Source: Vitrella brassicaformis (lineage: Eukaryota; Sar; Vitrellaceae). From it: 26,709 bases of DNA. Position numbers and translations under genes: made by a program. Positions 1 to 9,548 of this stretch are shown here, piece by piece. The notes under the pieces were generated by a model. The model searched no databases. It saw only the letters and a list, made by a program, of their open reading frames with translations, and was not told the DNA's origin. How positions within the stretch are numbered: the first letter of the stretch is position 1; each line of letters begins with the position of its first letter. The DNA lies in NCBI GenBank assembly GCA_001179505.1, contig CDMY01000791.1:1-26709 (forward strand), read 5' to 3'.

Positions 1-587
1 GCGTGCCCGTACGTGTGGACTTCGCGCAACAGATGAAATCAAAGTTGTCTAAGTACATGCTACGACGTCAGGCCTTTTTCACAAGAGTTGATCACGGAAA
101 TATTGATTGGTTCATTCATTCAATCGTCCATCGTCCATCAGATCGCTCCATGCATACATGAAGAGAACAGACACATAGCACCTCAGATGTTCCCCGTCCT
201 CCGTGGTGTGAGAGTCGTCACATACCAGACGCCCCCAGACACCCATAGCATAATACCTACTGAGGAGAAGAAAAAGACCAACCAGCCACCAGGACGCGGC
301 TGAACGGAGGGAGGGAAGAGAGGGCGCAGCTACTCAGTCGGTCATGCAGCATGCAGAATGACATGTATATAAGACAGACATACTCGTTGGCCCAACCAAC
401 AACAGCCAAACACACAGGGAGCCATGAGACGGGCCACAAGCAAGCAGAGACGAGCTACTCTGTGAACGGAACACGGCAGATCAGATCAGATCAGTAGGAC
501 GTCATGTGGCTAATCTCTCTCTCCCCCACCCGCCCATCGTTCGGCTGACTGACACTCAGACAGGCTCACATCGACATAGACAATGCG

Positions 588-1085
588 CTAATGATAGCAA
601 GTGCAGTCGCAGGGATGGATGTGATCCTCAAAGGGACGTTCAATGGGGTGATGGTCACACTTACAGTCACAACCCGTATGCCAGCGACCATGACACTCAC
701 ACGGACAGTTGTAGGTACGGCTGTGAAAGTAGTCACAAAATCCCGGCAACCCCCCACCGCACCAACAATCACAGCCATCCTCATGGGAGTGATTGAGGTT
801 GGGTAACACGTTCAACTTTAGAGCCCTCAGTTCCAGACTGTCACCACCCTCCTGCACACACACAGGACAGACACGACAGACACACACATACCCACACAAG
901 GGAGCGACAGGCGGACAGACGCATCCACATCCATCCATGTGACAGAGAGCAGCACAGGCCCATGCATTCCTTACCATCGACGGATCAGTGACGGCCGCGG
1001 CCTCCTGCAGCTTGCGCAGGGGTGTTGCGGCGCACAGAGCACCGGCCATCAGGAGGGCACCAACCAGGCACAGAGGCACCTTCAT
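588..1085 (-). CDS. Secreted Cys/His-rich CxCxC-repeat protein (metallothionein-like)
   Basis: Two exons: 1085-975 (37 codons, donor GTAAGG) and 851-588 (acceptor TGCAG, stop TAG), giving about 124 aa. Exon 1 encodes a signal peptide beginning MKVPLCLVGALLMAGALCA. Exon 2 holds about 13 Cys and 10 His in 87 residues, with four CxCxC clusters (CDCWC, CPCEC, CDCKC, CDCTC) preceded by His-containing spacers, ending in CYH. Closely spaced CxC pairs with His are typical of metal-thiolate proteins such as metallothioneins, so soft-metal (Zn/Cu/Cd) binding after secretion is inferred, not shown. I recognise no named family. The 123-nt intron is a multiple of three and has no stop, so an unspliced 165-residue form is also open. 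It is divergently transcribed from the ZIP transporter and shares its leader and first exon. A disulfide-rich secreted peptide is the main alternative. Confidence 0.62.
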   Translation of the reverse strand: MKVPLCLVGALLMAGALCAATPLRKLQEAAAVTDPSMVRNAWACAALCHMDGCGCVCPPVAPLCGYVCVCRVCPVCVQEGGDSLELRALKLNVLPNLNHSHEDGCDCWCGGGLPGFCDYFHSRTYNCPCECHGRWHTGCDCKCDHHPIERPFEDHIHPCDCTCYH

Positions 1086-1483
1086 CGCGGGAGAACAGGC
1101 GAGAAAAGGACAAGGGAAAACAAACTGAGAAGGAAGGAAGGCGGAATGAAGAGTGGAGCTGGGACCTATTGGGATCTGTCCCTCTTCCCATTTCCCACTG
1201 GGAACGGGACACCCAACGTCCGAAACCGAAGGCACACCCAAACGCATGCTCCGTCCAAAATGGGCAATGGGAAGTTCCCAGCTCAGATTCTTCATTCCGC
1301 CTTCCTTCCTTCTCAGTTTGTTTTCCCTTGTCCTTTTCTCGCCTGTTCTCCCGCGATGAAGGTCCTTCTGTGCCTGTTTGGTGCCCTCCTGGTGGCCGGT
1401 GCTCTGTGCGCTGATGACGTGAAGCACCCATCCTCCCTGCGCAAGCTGAGTCCTCAGGGCGTCGCTGATCCGTCGACGGTAAG
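971..1483. repeat. Inverted repeat: duplicated leader plus signal-peptide exon
   Basis: The minus arm (about 1151-971) and plus arm (about 1289-1483) are inverted copies around a spacer of about 137 bp. The 65 bases just before each ATG (ttcattccgcc... to ...tctcccgcg) read identically in both arms. Similarity continues through the signal-peptide exon (MKVPLCLVGALL versus MKVLLCLFGALL), diverges in the propeptide-like part, and resumes at DPS[M/T] and the GTAAGGA donor. Partial symmetry (AGCTGGGA near 1157, TCCCAGCT near 1275) extends into the spacer. Confidence 0.9.
1086..1355. promoter_or_regulatory. Shared bidirectional promoter region
   Basis: Only 270 bp separate the two divergent start codons. 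Both sides carry the same pyrimidine-rich leader, so the two genes probably share initiation signals and may be co-regulated, for example by metal status. I see no convincing TATA box or metal-response element; the boundaries are simply the two ATGs. Confidence 0.6.
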
Positions 1484-4227
1484 GACATGCAACATGGCCA
1501 CAACTTGCTCATGCTGCCTCTGCGTCACCGTGGGTTTGCATGCGTCTGTTTATCCGTCGGTCCCTATGTGTGTGTGTGTGTGTGTGTGTATGCATGCAGC
1601 AGGGTGATGAAGCTCCTGTGAGGGCGCTGCATGGACCTCACCGCGACCACGATGATGACCATCACCACGACCATGACTACACCGACCGCGTGGCCCTCGG
1701 TTTCGTCATGACCACCATCGCCGGTAGGTACGCACGTGTGTCGATATGACGCAGATGCCTGATGTGGCGCCGGTCACTCGCTGTTGATGTGCTGTTGTGC
1801 GCGTGCAGGTTTGTCCACTGCTGTGGGCAGTGCGCTCTCCTTCTGCCTTCCCAAGCACAATGGCAAGGTACGTGTGCTGCACGTGTGTTTGAATCCGCAC
1901 GTACTCCGCGATGAATACATGTATGTCTATATCCGCGTGCGGACGCATGCCCACATTATCGGTGTCTGCAGATGCTTGCGGTGTTGTGCATGTCTCTGTC
2001 TGCGGGCGTCATGCTCTACGTGTCGTTCGGGGAGATCCTCAGCAAAAGCATCGTACGATCGATCGACATGCACGCACACGCACTCCCAACAAACAGCGCG
2101 TGCGTGTTTGTACATAAATGCACATTTTGAATGTATTGTGCAATGAATAGGACGAGTTTCGTGAGGCGATTAGCGACGGGGGGGAGGCGTACGCCAACGC
2201 TACGCTGTGCTTTTTCGGCGGTACGCTCACACGCATCCACATGTGGCCACACAAACATACACCTGCACACAAAACAAACAACATACCTACGTGTGCATCA
2301 ATCGACAGGTATCCTTGCGGCGATGCTGCTCGATTACGCCCTGGATTCCATGTTCAAAGTACTTGAAGCCAACACTCACTCCATGGACACACAATGACAT
2401 GCACAAACATCGAATGATGCCGTGACGCGTGTGCTTGCAGTGGAGCCAGACCGAGCCCGAGGCGCCCAGCAACAGCAGCCCAGTGCCCGACACATCGCCC
2501 GATGTACGAAGTGCATAGAACACAGACAGACAGACAGACAGACACGATATGACATGCCACACATAACGATTGGCTGACGTGCATGTACACATATGTGGCT
2601 GCAGAGTGGGGCAGACCGACAGCAGCTTCAAGAGGAACATAACGACACTGAGCATGGTGCGCACACAACAACCAACATCACAACCTGTGTTCGTGTACGT
2701 GAACCCATGGATATGGGCGGATGGATGGATGGAATGGTGGCAGGCGGCCGCGGTGGAGGCCCTCTCGCGCGAGAAAAAGTACTGTGTGGAGAGACACTAG
2801 CTGTGGTGGGTGCGCACACCACATACAACACACGAAGAGACACGCATATGTACGCCCTACATGCGTGTACACGGACGTGCCTCTCTGTATGATGTCCGCA
2901 CACACATGTCATGGATGTACACAGGTGATTGAGCAGTCTCTCTGCGGCGATGATAAGACCAGGACGCCGCCAACCGACGGTGAGGGCGCGTCATTCATAC
3001 GTCCGTTCACACACTCACCCGGACACGTGCATGCGAGTCGATCAACAAATACGCACGTGGTGTGTGTGTGTGTGTGTGTGTACAGATGCTGGGATTCTGG
3101 ACCAGGAGAACAGCACATCAGAAGAGAACATAAAGGAGGTCCGTCCGTCCGTACACCTGACGTGCCGGCCACGTACATACATGTGCGCATGTCATCTGTA
3201 TGTGTTTTTGATTCATTCATACAGCCTCAGAAGGGTTCGTTGGAGAAGCAGCGGGCTGACAAAGCGGCCCTCAAAAACCTCGGGATATTCAGGTACGCAC
3301 ATGGGAACGAGACGCCGACACTGCAATATCGGTTCGGTTTATCACCGATCGACCAGCGGTCTTGCACTAGCCATGCACAACTTCCCCGAAGGTTTGGCCA
3401 CGTTCGCTGCGACACTGGCGGATCCAACCTTCGGACTCGGTACGTGCCACACTCTCGCATCGCACACACGCCAAGGATTTACATTTATTGGTGTGTGCGC
3501 ACAGGGGTGGCCGTTGCCATCGCCATCCACAATATTCCCGAGGGAATTGCCGTCAGGTATACACGAATACGCGACTGACACGCACAGATGGCTCCACGGA
3601 CGGGCACTCTGCTGCCATTGTGTACATTTGATCAGTGTGCCGATCTTCTACGCAACGGGCAGCAAGTGGAAGGCATTCGGTACGTCCGCACACACATGCA
3701 CACGTACAAATTTTATGCTTCTTGTGTGGGTGTGTGGTGTACAGGCTGGTCGCTGCTCAGTGGCATTGCCGAGCCAGTTGGGGCTCTACTAGGTCAGTGA
3801 GTCAAGTGATTGCATCCATCCATTTGTCTGTCCACGCGCTCTCACACATGAATGCCACTCAGGCTACCTGGTGCTGATTCACGTGATGTCGCCCACTGCA
3901 TTCGCCATTCTGTTCGGTACGTCTGTCTGCATGTTTGTGTATGCACCCGTGTGTGCCCACATGCACGCAGTGTTCTTGTGTCTCGATGGGGCTTGGCTTG
4001 CAGGTTTGGTGGGCGGTATCATGATTCATATATGCATCAAGAAGCTGATACCCACCGCACTCAAATACGACCCACAAGTACGCCATCCACACACAGATCC
4101 ATCCTTCCTTCCTCCCATCAACACACGTGTGTGCGTGCGTGGTGTTTAGGATCGTGTGACGTCCAACACGTGTCTGCTGGGCATGGCCGTCATGGCGCTT
4201 TCACTCGTGCTGTTCCAAGTCGTCTGA
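1356..4227 (+). CDS. ZIP-family divalent metal transporter (19 exons)
   Basis: Exons: 1356-1478, 1603-1723, 1809-1867, 1972-2052, 2151-2220, 2309-2358, 2441-2503, 2605-2656, 2744-2778, 2925-2979, 3086-3138, 3225-3292, 3357-3439, 3505-3556, 3636-3679, 3745-3792, 3863-3916, 4004-4077, 4150-4227. They join in phase to 420 aa. Order: signal peptide; His/Asp-rich stretch HRDHDDDHHHDHD (about residues 52-64); TM1-3 (about 69-165); a long acidic variable loop (about 168-270); the metal-site helices with HNFPEG (H284, E288) and HNIPEG (H313, E317); then TM6-8 up to the C-terminus FQVV. The paired HNxPEG helices mark the ZupT/GufA-like branch of ZIP transporters, which move Zn2+ or Fe2+ into the cytosol from outside or from an organelle. 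The His-rich stretch would lie on the luminal/extracellular side and could collect metal. Exons 8-9 (variable loop) are the least certain. Neighbour: the divergent CxC-rich protein. Confidence 0.9.
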
Positions 4228-5689
4228 CTGATTGCTTCTGTATGTGTGAGACGTCAGACGTTCTTCGTACGATTTTAGGCCATGATCTGTCCCTCCATTC
4301 ACACGACAGTGATCCTGACTCTCGAAGTAGTTCGTGCCTCTGTGCGCTTCTTTTTCGGTTTGTCATGTGCGTGTGGGGGGTCCTGGGTGCCTTGGCAGCC
4401 GTCGGTGCCTGTCAGTCATTCGTGTGACGACTTATCTGATCTGCGTGTGACGACTGACTGCACACACCCTGATGAGTGTGCCTGTGCGTGACTGCATGTG
4501 TACGATTCCATGAGGGAAAGAGAGATACACGTTTTTGTGCGTCTGCACACGCGAGGTCGACAGATACCACATGCAAACAAATAAACAAAAGAGCGTTTCG
4601 AGTCTACGTCGTTTGAAGAAGTGGAGTTCAAGCACAGGAACGTCAAGAAGGGAGGGACGGGGGGAGATGAGTCGTCACATCCATCGGAGGGTACACACAC
4701 GGGATGGACACATGAGCTGTGGGATGGGGGGAGACAGAGACACCGACCTGACACTCAAACATATCGAAGTGAATGATCCAATAACGTTTGAGTCCATCTA
4801 TCTATCCATCTGTCGACTTACCCCTCAACATTGATACTGACTCGATCAAGCTTCAGCATCACCGGATCAGCACGACAGTTTTAAGAGGAATGCCCGTCAA
4901 CTGTCATCCATCTGCACATTTCGTTTTCATTTAATTAATGATCCATTGATGTTCGGGCGTCTCCTCATCGTGTCTGTGTGTGTCTCTGTCTACCCATCCC
5001 AACCCCATGTGTCTGTCTAGCCCCCACATAGCAGTCCGTACACTCTGCGCGTGTGACCACGGCTGCTGAGTGACGGCCAGTGTGTGTATGTGCCTGTACG
5101 TACAACATACAAACGCAACCATTGATCAATCACAAAAATGTCTGCCATAGCTATCTGGTGCCAGTGGTCGCGGCGGAGGTTGTGCAGGGTGGGGGAGCGA
5201 CACACTCTTGACCACTCTGTGGTGATCAGATAGACAAGGGCGGAGATGAAGGCAGCTGCGGCTGTGCACCACGTGGCCGATAGCCATATAAAACATACAT
5301 CAAATTTGTGACTCAGGGTGGGGTTTCGCGTATTATATGCCCAAGGTAGCCGTCTTACGTGATTAGCGTTTGGAGCAAGGCGATGAATGGACTGTTGATT
5401 CAGGAGTCGCGAAAACGGACTGACAGGCAGGAAGGTTCATTCAATGAGCATCTCGCTAATAACGAGGCATCTGAGCAGCCACTGACAAACGGCATCATAC
5501 GGCATCACCAAGTCATGACACACACAACCATCCATACCGACTCTCACTGAGGACACGACACACCACACCGCAGACAGAAACTCGTATACCTTTGGTTGGC
5601 CACAGTGAGTGAGTGAGCGAGCGAATGATTCGGTGAGTGAGTGAGCAAGCAGCACCACACTACACTCCTACACCCCACGCAGTTAGCAC
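4228..5689. other. Intergenic region; no confident gene
   Basis: This holds the 3' end of the transporter transcript, with an AATAAA motif near 4579 as a candidate poly(A) signal, followed by simple-sequence tracts. On the minus strand, about 5300-5125 reads as an open, hydrophobic stretch (AAAAFISALVYLITTEW), possibly one membrane-spanning exon, but I find no start codon or partner exons. A TATA-like ccatataaaac lies at about 5283. Direct repeats of gtgagtgagc occur near 5605-5645. Confidence 0.5.
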
Positions 5690-7045
5690 CATCCATCCAT
5701 CCATCCAGAACACCTCTCGAGAGACCTTCGTCCATCGTGGCCATAGGCACAGCCAGCATTCATCCACGACAACGCAAACAAAAAGAGAGAGAGTTAGGGA
5801 GGGAGGGACGGAGGGAGGGAGTTTCCTGTCTGTCTGGCTGCCTAGGTGGCTAGCAGAGTGTTCCATTGTCGCTGTGCACAGTCGTTGACGCGCTGCCATT
5901 CTCCTGCTGCAACAGCTCGTCACCCATTGCAGGCCTGTCACTCACACATGCAGATAGAACGTACACCCGCCGCAGAAATACACACAACACGCCCTCACCG
6001 TAATCCCTCACCCCCCGCCGACTGGCTCACTCACCTTGTGTTATCTGGGTTCTGCCCTCTGGCCGAGAGCACCACGCGCAGCAGCCTGACCTCATCTTCA
6101 CGCGCCCTCACCGTCGCCTGCAGCTCACCCACCATCTGCTCGTACCTACATCCCCCATCCATCCATCCATCAGTCCGTGCAGAACCAACCATACACATAC
6201 ACACACGTCCAGTCCATGAGTGTGCATCCGTGTGTGTGTGTGTGCGTTGCCTGTTTTTCTCGGCGGTGAGTGTGTCGACGGCGTGTCGGGCGTTCTCCTG
6301 GAGCTCGAGGATGCGGTGGCGGTAGGCCTCAAGCTCACCACGGTACTCCTTCTCGGCATGGGCAGCCGCTTCACGGTGCGTGTGCCTAACATACACATAC
6401 ACACATGCACAGGTGGACAGGTGCCACGGCATGTGCCATTGCTTCCATCCAGCCTGGGCCTAAATGCGGTGCCTGCCTCCCTACCCCTCTCCCAGCTTGA
6501 CTTACTGAGTGGCTTCGAGCTCACTCACACGTGCCCTCAGCTCCTTCATCTTCTCCTCGGACCTACACCACGGAAAGACCGACCAGCAGACAGATTGAAA
6601 ATACAGCCCGTCAATCACTCACCCAGCCAGCCACCAACGCACCTATTACCTTGTTTTGTCCTTGTTGGCTCTGCTGGCCTCCGTCTGCCGGTCTGTCACA
6701 CTCTGTTCGAGCACATGGACCTGCTGCTGAAGCCTGCACACACACACACACACACACACGCATCCATCATGTTCACTGATCGATCGTCCGGATGGGTACA
6801 TCAGTCACAGCGTCACAGCGTCATACTGCTGGAGCACATAGACTTACTGGTAGAGTTTGGCTTCCATGGGTTCGATTTTGGCCTGCAGTGCCTGTTTGTC
6901 TGCCCTGAGTGAGGTGACCTCGCTCTGCCTCAGCCGCAGCTCCTCGAGGGCCTCGTCCTTGTCCTTGACACGCTCCTCGAGCTGACTCCGTAGACGGCCC
7001 ACTGACCTAGAAGAACTGCACACGCCCACACACACACACACACAC
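5690..7045. repeat. Segmental duplication, copy A
   Basis: This is a near-identical direct copy of about 7710-9050. The left edge lies in a CATC microsatellite followed by cagaacacctctcgagagac. The right edge lies in a CA microsatellite after gaagaactgcacacgc. Differences are scattered substitutions and microsatellite lengths, mostly in introns. The edges in simple repeats suggest slippage or microhomology as the mechanism (inference). Confidence 0.92.
5850..7006 (-). CDS. Duplicated 3' exon block of the coiled-coil gene (copy A)
   Basis: Six exons correspond one to one with exons 3-8 of the gene at 7887-9525: 7006-6848, 6733-6650, 6562-6506, 6385-6251, 6145-6035, 5934-5850. Each has exactly the same length as its partner (159, 84, 57, 135, 111, 85 nt), has no internal stop, and uses phase-2 junctions (AG|G or CA|G). 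The encoded segment is charged alpha-helical coiled coil (for example RGELEAYRHRILELQEN) ending NGTLC. The first two exons, including the membrane anchor and start codon, are missing here. The block may be a 5'-truncated paralogue, or an alternative or additional 3' cassette for the upstream gene. The exon between 6251 and 6145 uses a GC donor (AACAG|GCAACG), as in copy B. Confidence 0.55.
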
Positions 7046-7199
7046 ACCCGCACAAAAATGCACAGAGAGAGAGTGAAACACTGGGGGCCGGGGAGCAGTG
7101 TTAAGTTCAAGTAGAGAGAAGGTGCCTGCACCCACACAGAGGCTGAGCGCGTGAGGATTTTGTGTTCATAGTTTGCCTGTGTTGTGTGTGGAAGGACAC

Positions 7200-7391
7200 C
7201 GGATGGGCGTGTGTGTGGAGGACGGCAGGTGCTGCTGAGGTGTTTCCCATGTCGGTCCACCTAGGGGAGCTCTAAGTAGAACACCTATGGTCTCCTTCCA
7301 AAGCGCAATCGCATCCTCATCAATGTCAAACATACGCTTTGCTTTGGCTTTGAGCAGCGTCGCCTGGTCGTTGAGAATGGGCAGCATCTTC
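7200..7391 (-). other. Orphan exon-like open segment between the two copies
   Basis: After a good acceptor (tgtcttcag) at 7392 the minus strand reads KMLPILNDQATLLKAKAK, then RMFDIDEDAIALWKETIGVLL, without stops. It starts in the same phase (2) as the coiled-coil exons and could leave at a CG|GTGTCC donor near 7200, again phase 2. I do not recognise the sequence. It could be an alternative first-cassette exon for copy A or a gene fragment carried with the duplication. Confidence 0.35.
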
Positions 7392-7519
7392 CTGAAGACA
7401 GGCAGACAGAAACAGAGAGAGATCTCAGCTGGGGAGCCTTCTGGCTGCTTCTCGCTTCGTATGTGGCCTTTCTGTGCGGGAGCCTCTCTGCTGGCTCTCT
7501 GGGGTTCGGGGTTTGCCAA

Positions 7520-7554
7520 CCCTGAACCCTAAACCCTAAGTTATGTGTAGGGTT
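7520..7554. repeat. Short interstitial telomere-like repeat
   Basis: The run cCCTGAACCCTAAACCCTAAg contains about three CCCTAAA-type units, the complement of the plant/algal TTTAGGG telomere repeat. It is flanked by GGGGTTTGcc at about 7508 and taGGGTTTGcg at about 7548. It lies in the unique spacer between the duplicated blocks. It is short enough that chance or a decayed patch is possible. Confidence 0.55.
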
Positions 7555-7704
7555 TGCGAATTTCGTGAATATATGCGGTTGGTGTGCAGGAGTGCGCAGC
7601 ACGCACGCAGACACATTCACACACACGACTTCACACCATAACCAGCAGCAGGTCGGGCCGTGTCGAGAGCCACACACGCGCACACAGCGGATCGGCTCGG
7701 CACA

Positions 7705-8742
7705 GCACACATCCATCCATCCATCCATCCAGAACACCTCTCGAGAGACCTTCGTCCATCGCCATAGGCGCAGCCAGCATTCATCCACAACAACGCAAAC
7801 AAAAAGAGAGAGAGTTAGGGAGGGAGGGAGGGAGAAAGGGACTTTCCTGTCTGTCTGTCTGGCTGTCTGTCTGGCTGCTTAGGTGGCTAGCAGAGTGTTC
7901 CATTGTCGCTGTGCACAGTCGTTGACGCGCTGCCATTCTCCGGCTGCAACAGGTCGTCACCCATTGCAGGCCTGTCACTCACACACACACGCAGATAGAA
8001 CGTACACCCGCCGCAGAAATACACACAACACGCCCTCACCGTAATCCCTCACCCCCCACCGACTCACTCAGTCACTGACCTTGTGTTATCTGGGTTCTGC
8101 CCTCTGGCCGAGAGCACCACGCGCAGCAGCCTGACCTCATCTTCACGCGCCCTCACCGTCGCCTGCAGCTCACCCACCATCTGCTCGTACCTACATCCCC
8201 CATCCATCCATCAGTCCGTGCAGAACCAACCATACACATGCACACACGTCCAGTCCATGAGTGTGCATCCCTGTGTGTGTGTGTGCGTTGCCTGTTTTTC
8301 TCGGCGGTGAGTGTGTCGACGGCGTGTCGGGCGTTCTCCTGGAGCTCGAGGATGCGGTGGCGGTAGGCCTCAAGCTCACCACGGTACTCCTTCTCGGCAT
8401 GGGCAGCCGCCTCACGATGCGTGTGCCTAACATACACAACATGCACATACACATACACACAGATGGACAGGCGATTCCTTGCTGCCTCCCTACCCCTCTC
8501 CCAGCTTGACTTACTGAGTGGCTTCGAGCTCACTCACACGTGCCCTCAGCTCCTTCATCTTCTCCTCGGACCTACACCACGGAAAGACCGACCAGCAGAC
8601 AGATTGAAAATACAGCCCGTCAATCACTCACCCAGCCAGCCACCAACGCACCTATTACCTTGTTTTGTCCTTGTTGGCTCTGCTGGCCTCCGTCTGCCGG
8701 TCTGTCACACTCTGTTCGAGCACATGGACCTGCTGCTGAAGC

Positions 8743-8774
<32 letters not shown>

Positions 8775-9050
8775 CCATCATGTTCACTGATCGATCGTCC
8801 GGATGGGTACATCAGTCACAGCGTCACAGCGTCATACTGCTGGAGCACATAGACTTACTGGTAGAGTTTGGCTTCCATGGGTTCGATTTTGGCCTGCAGT
8901 GCCTGTTTGTCTGCCCTGAGTGAGGTGACCTCGCTCTGCCTCAGCCGCAGCTCCTCGTGGGCCTCGTCCTTGTCCTTGACACGCTCCTCGAGCTGACTCC
9001 GCAAACGGCCCACTGACCTAGAAGAACTGCACACGCACACACACACAGAC
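7705..9050. repeat. Segmental duplication, copy B
   Basis: This is the partner of 5690-7045 in the same orientation, about 2 kb apart start to start. It contains exons 3-8 of the complete coiled-coil gene and about 180 bp beyond its stop codon. The left edge is a CATC repeat and the right edge a CA repeat. Confidence 0.92.
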
Positions 9051-9525
9051 CATTGAATGATGCGTTCCCTTCCTCCTTCTTCGCTGCTCTCTTGGTTGCT
9101 CTCTTGGTCGCTTACTCCTGGGCCCGCTTCTGTTCCTCCTTCAGTCGGCTGTCGGCAGCCGCCAGTGCTGCCGCCGCCTGGTCGTGAGCATCAACCATCT
9201 CGGACAGCCTGGTGGGGAATGCACACACGATCGCGATGCATAGATCTGCATCAGTGAAAGCAGTGACGCACGTCTGTCTGTCGTACATCAATCACCTGTC
9301 TTTCAGCCTTCCTTCCGCATCGATATGCTCCGCAAGATCTTTCTCAAGAGCCCTGGCGGCCTCGTTCGTGGCAGTCAGCTCATCTGCATGCCGCTGCGCC
9401 TCGGTCGCCTTGACCTTCTCCACTTGTCGTCTGTGCAGCACATACGCGGCTGTCCCGGCTGCGCAGGCGCCTACTGCAGCGCCCAGAGCGACGTGAAGCA
9501 GTGGAGGCATCGAAGATGGCTGCAT
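7887..9525 (-). CDS. Membrane-anchored coiled-coil protein (8 exons)
   Basis: Exons: 9525-9296, 9208-9116, 9017-8859, 8742-8659, 8571-8515, 8426-8292, 8190-8080, 7971-7887, joining in phase (all phase 2) to about 317 aa. A second in-frame ATG lies five codons downstream. Residues about 8-30 (LHVALGAAVGACAAGTAAYVL) form one hydrophobic anchor followed by HRRQ, so an N-anchored, probably cytosol-facing protein is inferred. The rest is nearly continuous Glu/Lys/Arg/Gln/Ala-rich helix with heptad character, then a polar tail ending in Cys. No enzyme motif is seen; a tethering or scaffold role is only a guess. The intron after exon 6 has a GC donor (AG|GCAACG), conserved in copy A. The start lies 23 bp from an LTR retrotransposon, so element sequence forms its upstream region. 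Confidence 0.75.
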
Positions 9526-9543
9526 CTCCTCAGATATTCTCCC

Positions 9544-9548
9544 GCAGA
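9544..9548. repeat. Target-site duplication, left copy
   Basis: GCAGA directly abuts the left LTR and matches the five bases directly after the right LTR at 16240-16244. A 5-bp duplication is the usual signature of copia integrase. Confidence 0.9.

Noticed and set aside
1-587. Possible coding sequence at the left edge.
   Set aside because: Only short frames without splice partners or coding-like composition are visible; it is probably the 3' region of the Cys-rich gene and intergenic DNA.
985-1512. Long open frames on both strands across 939-1607 beginning in the promoter.
   Set aside because: They are mirror translations of the inverted repeat and run through clear leader and intron sequence; only the spliced signal-peptide frames make sense.
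3061-3082. GT-rich and other microsatellite tracts considered as a CRISPR-like or satellite array.
   Set aside because: They are simple dinucleotide or tetranucleotide runs inside introns with no repeat-spacer structure.
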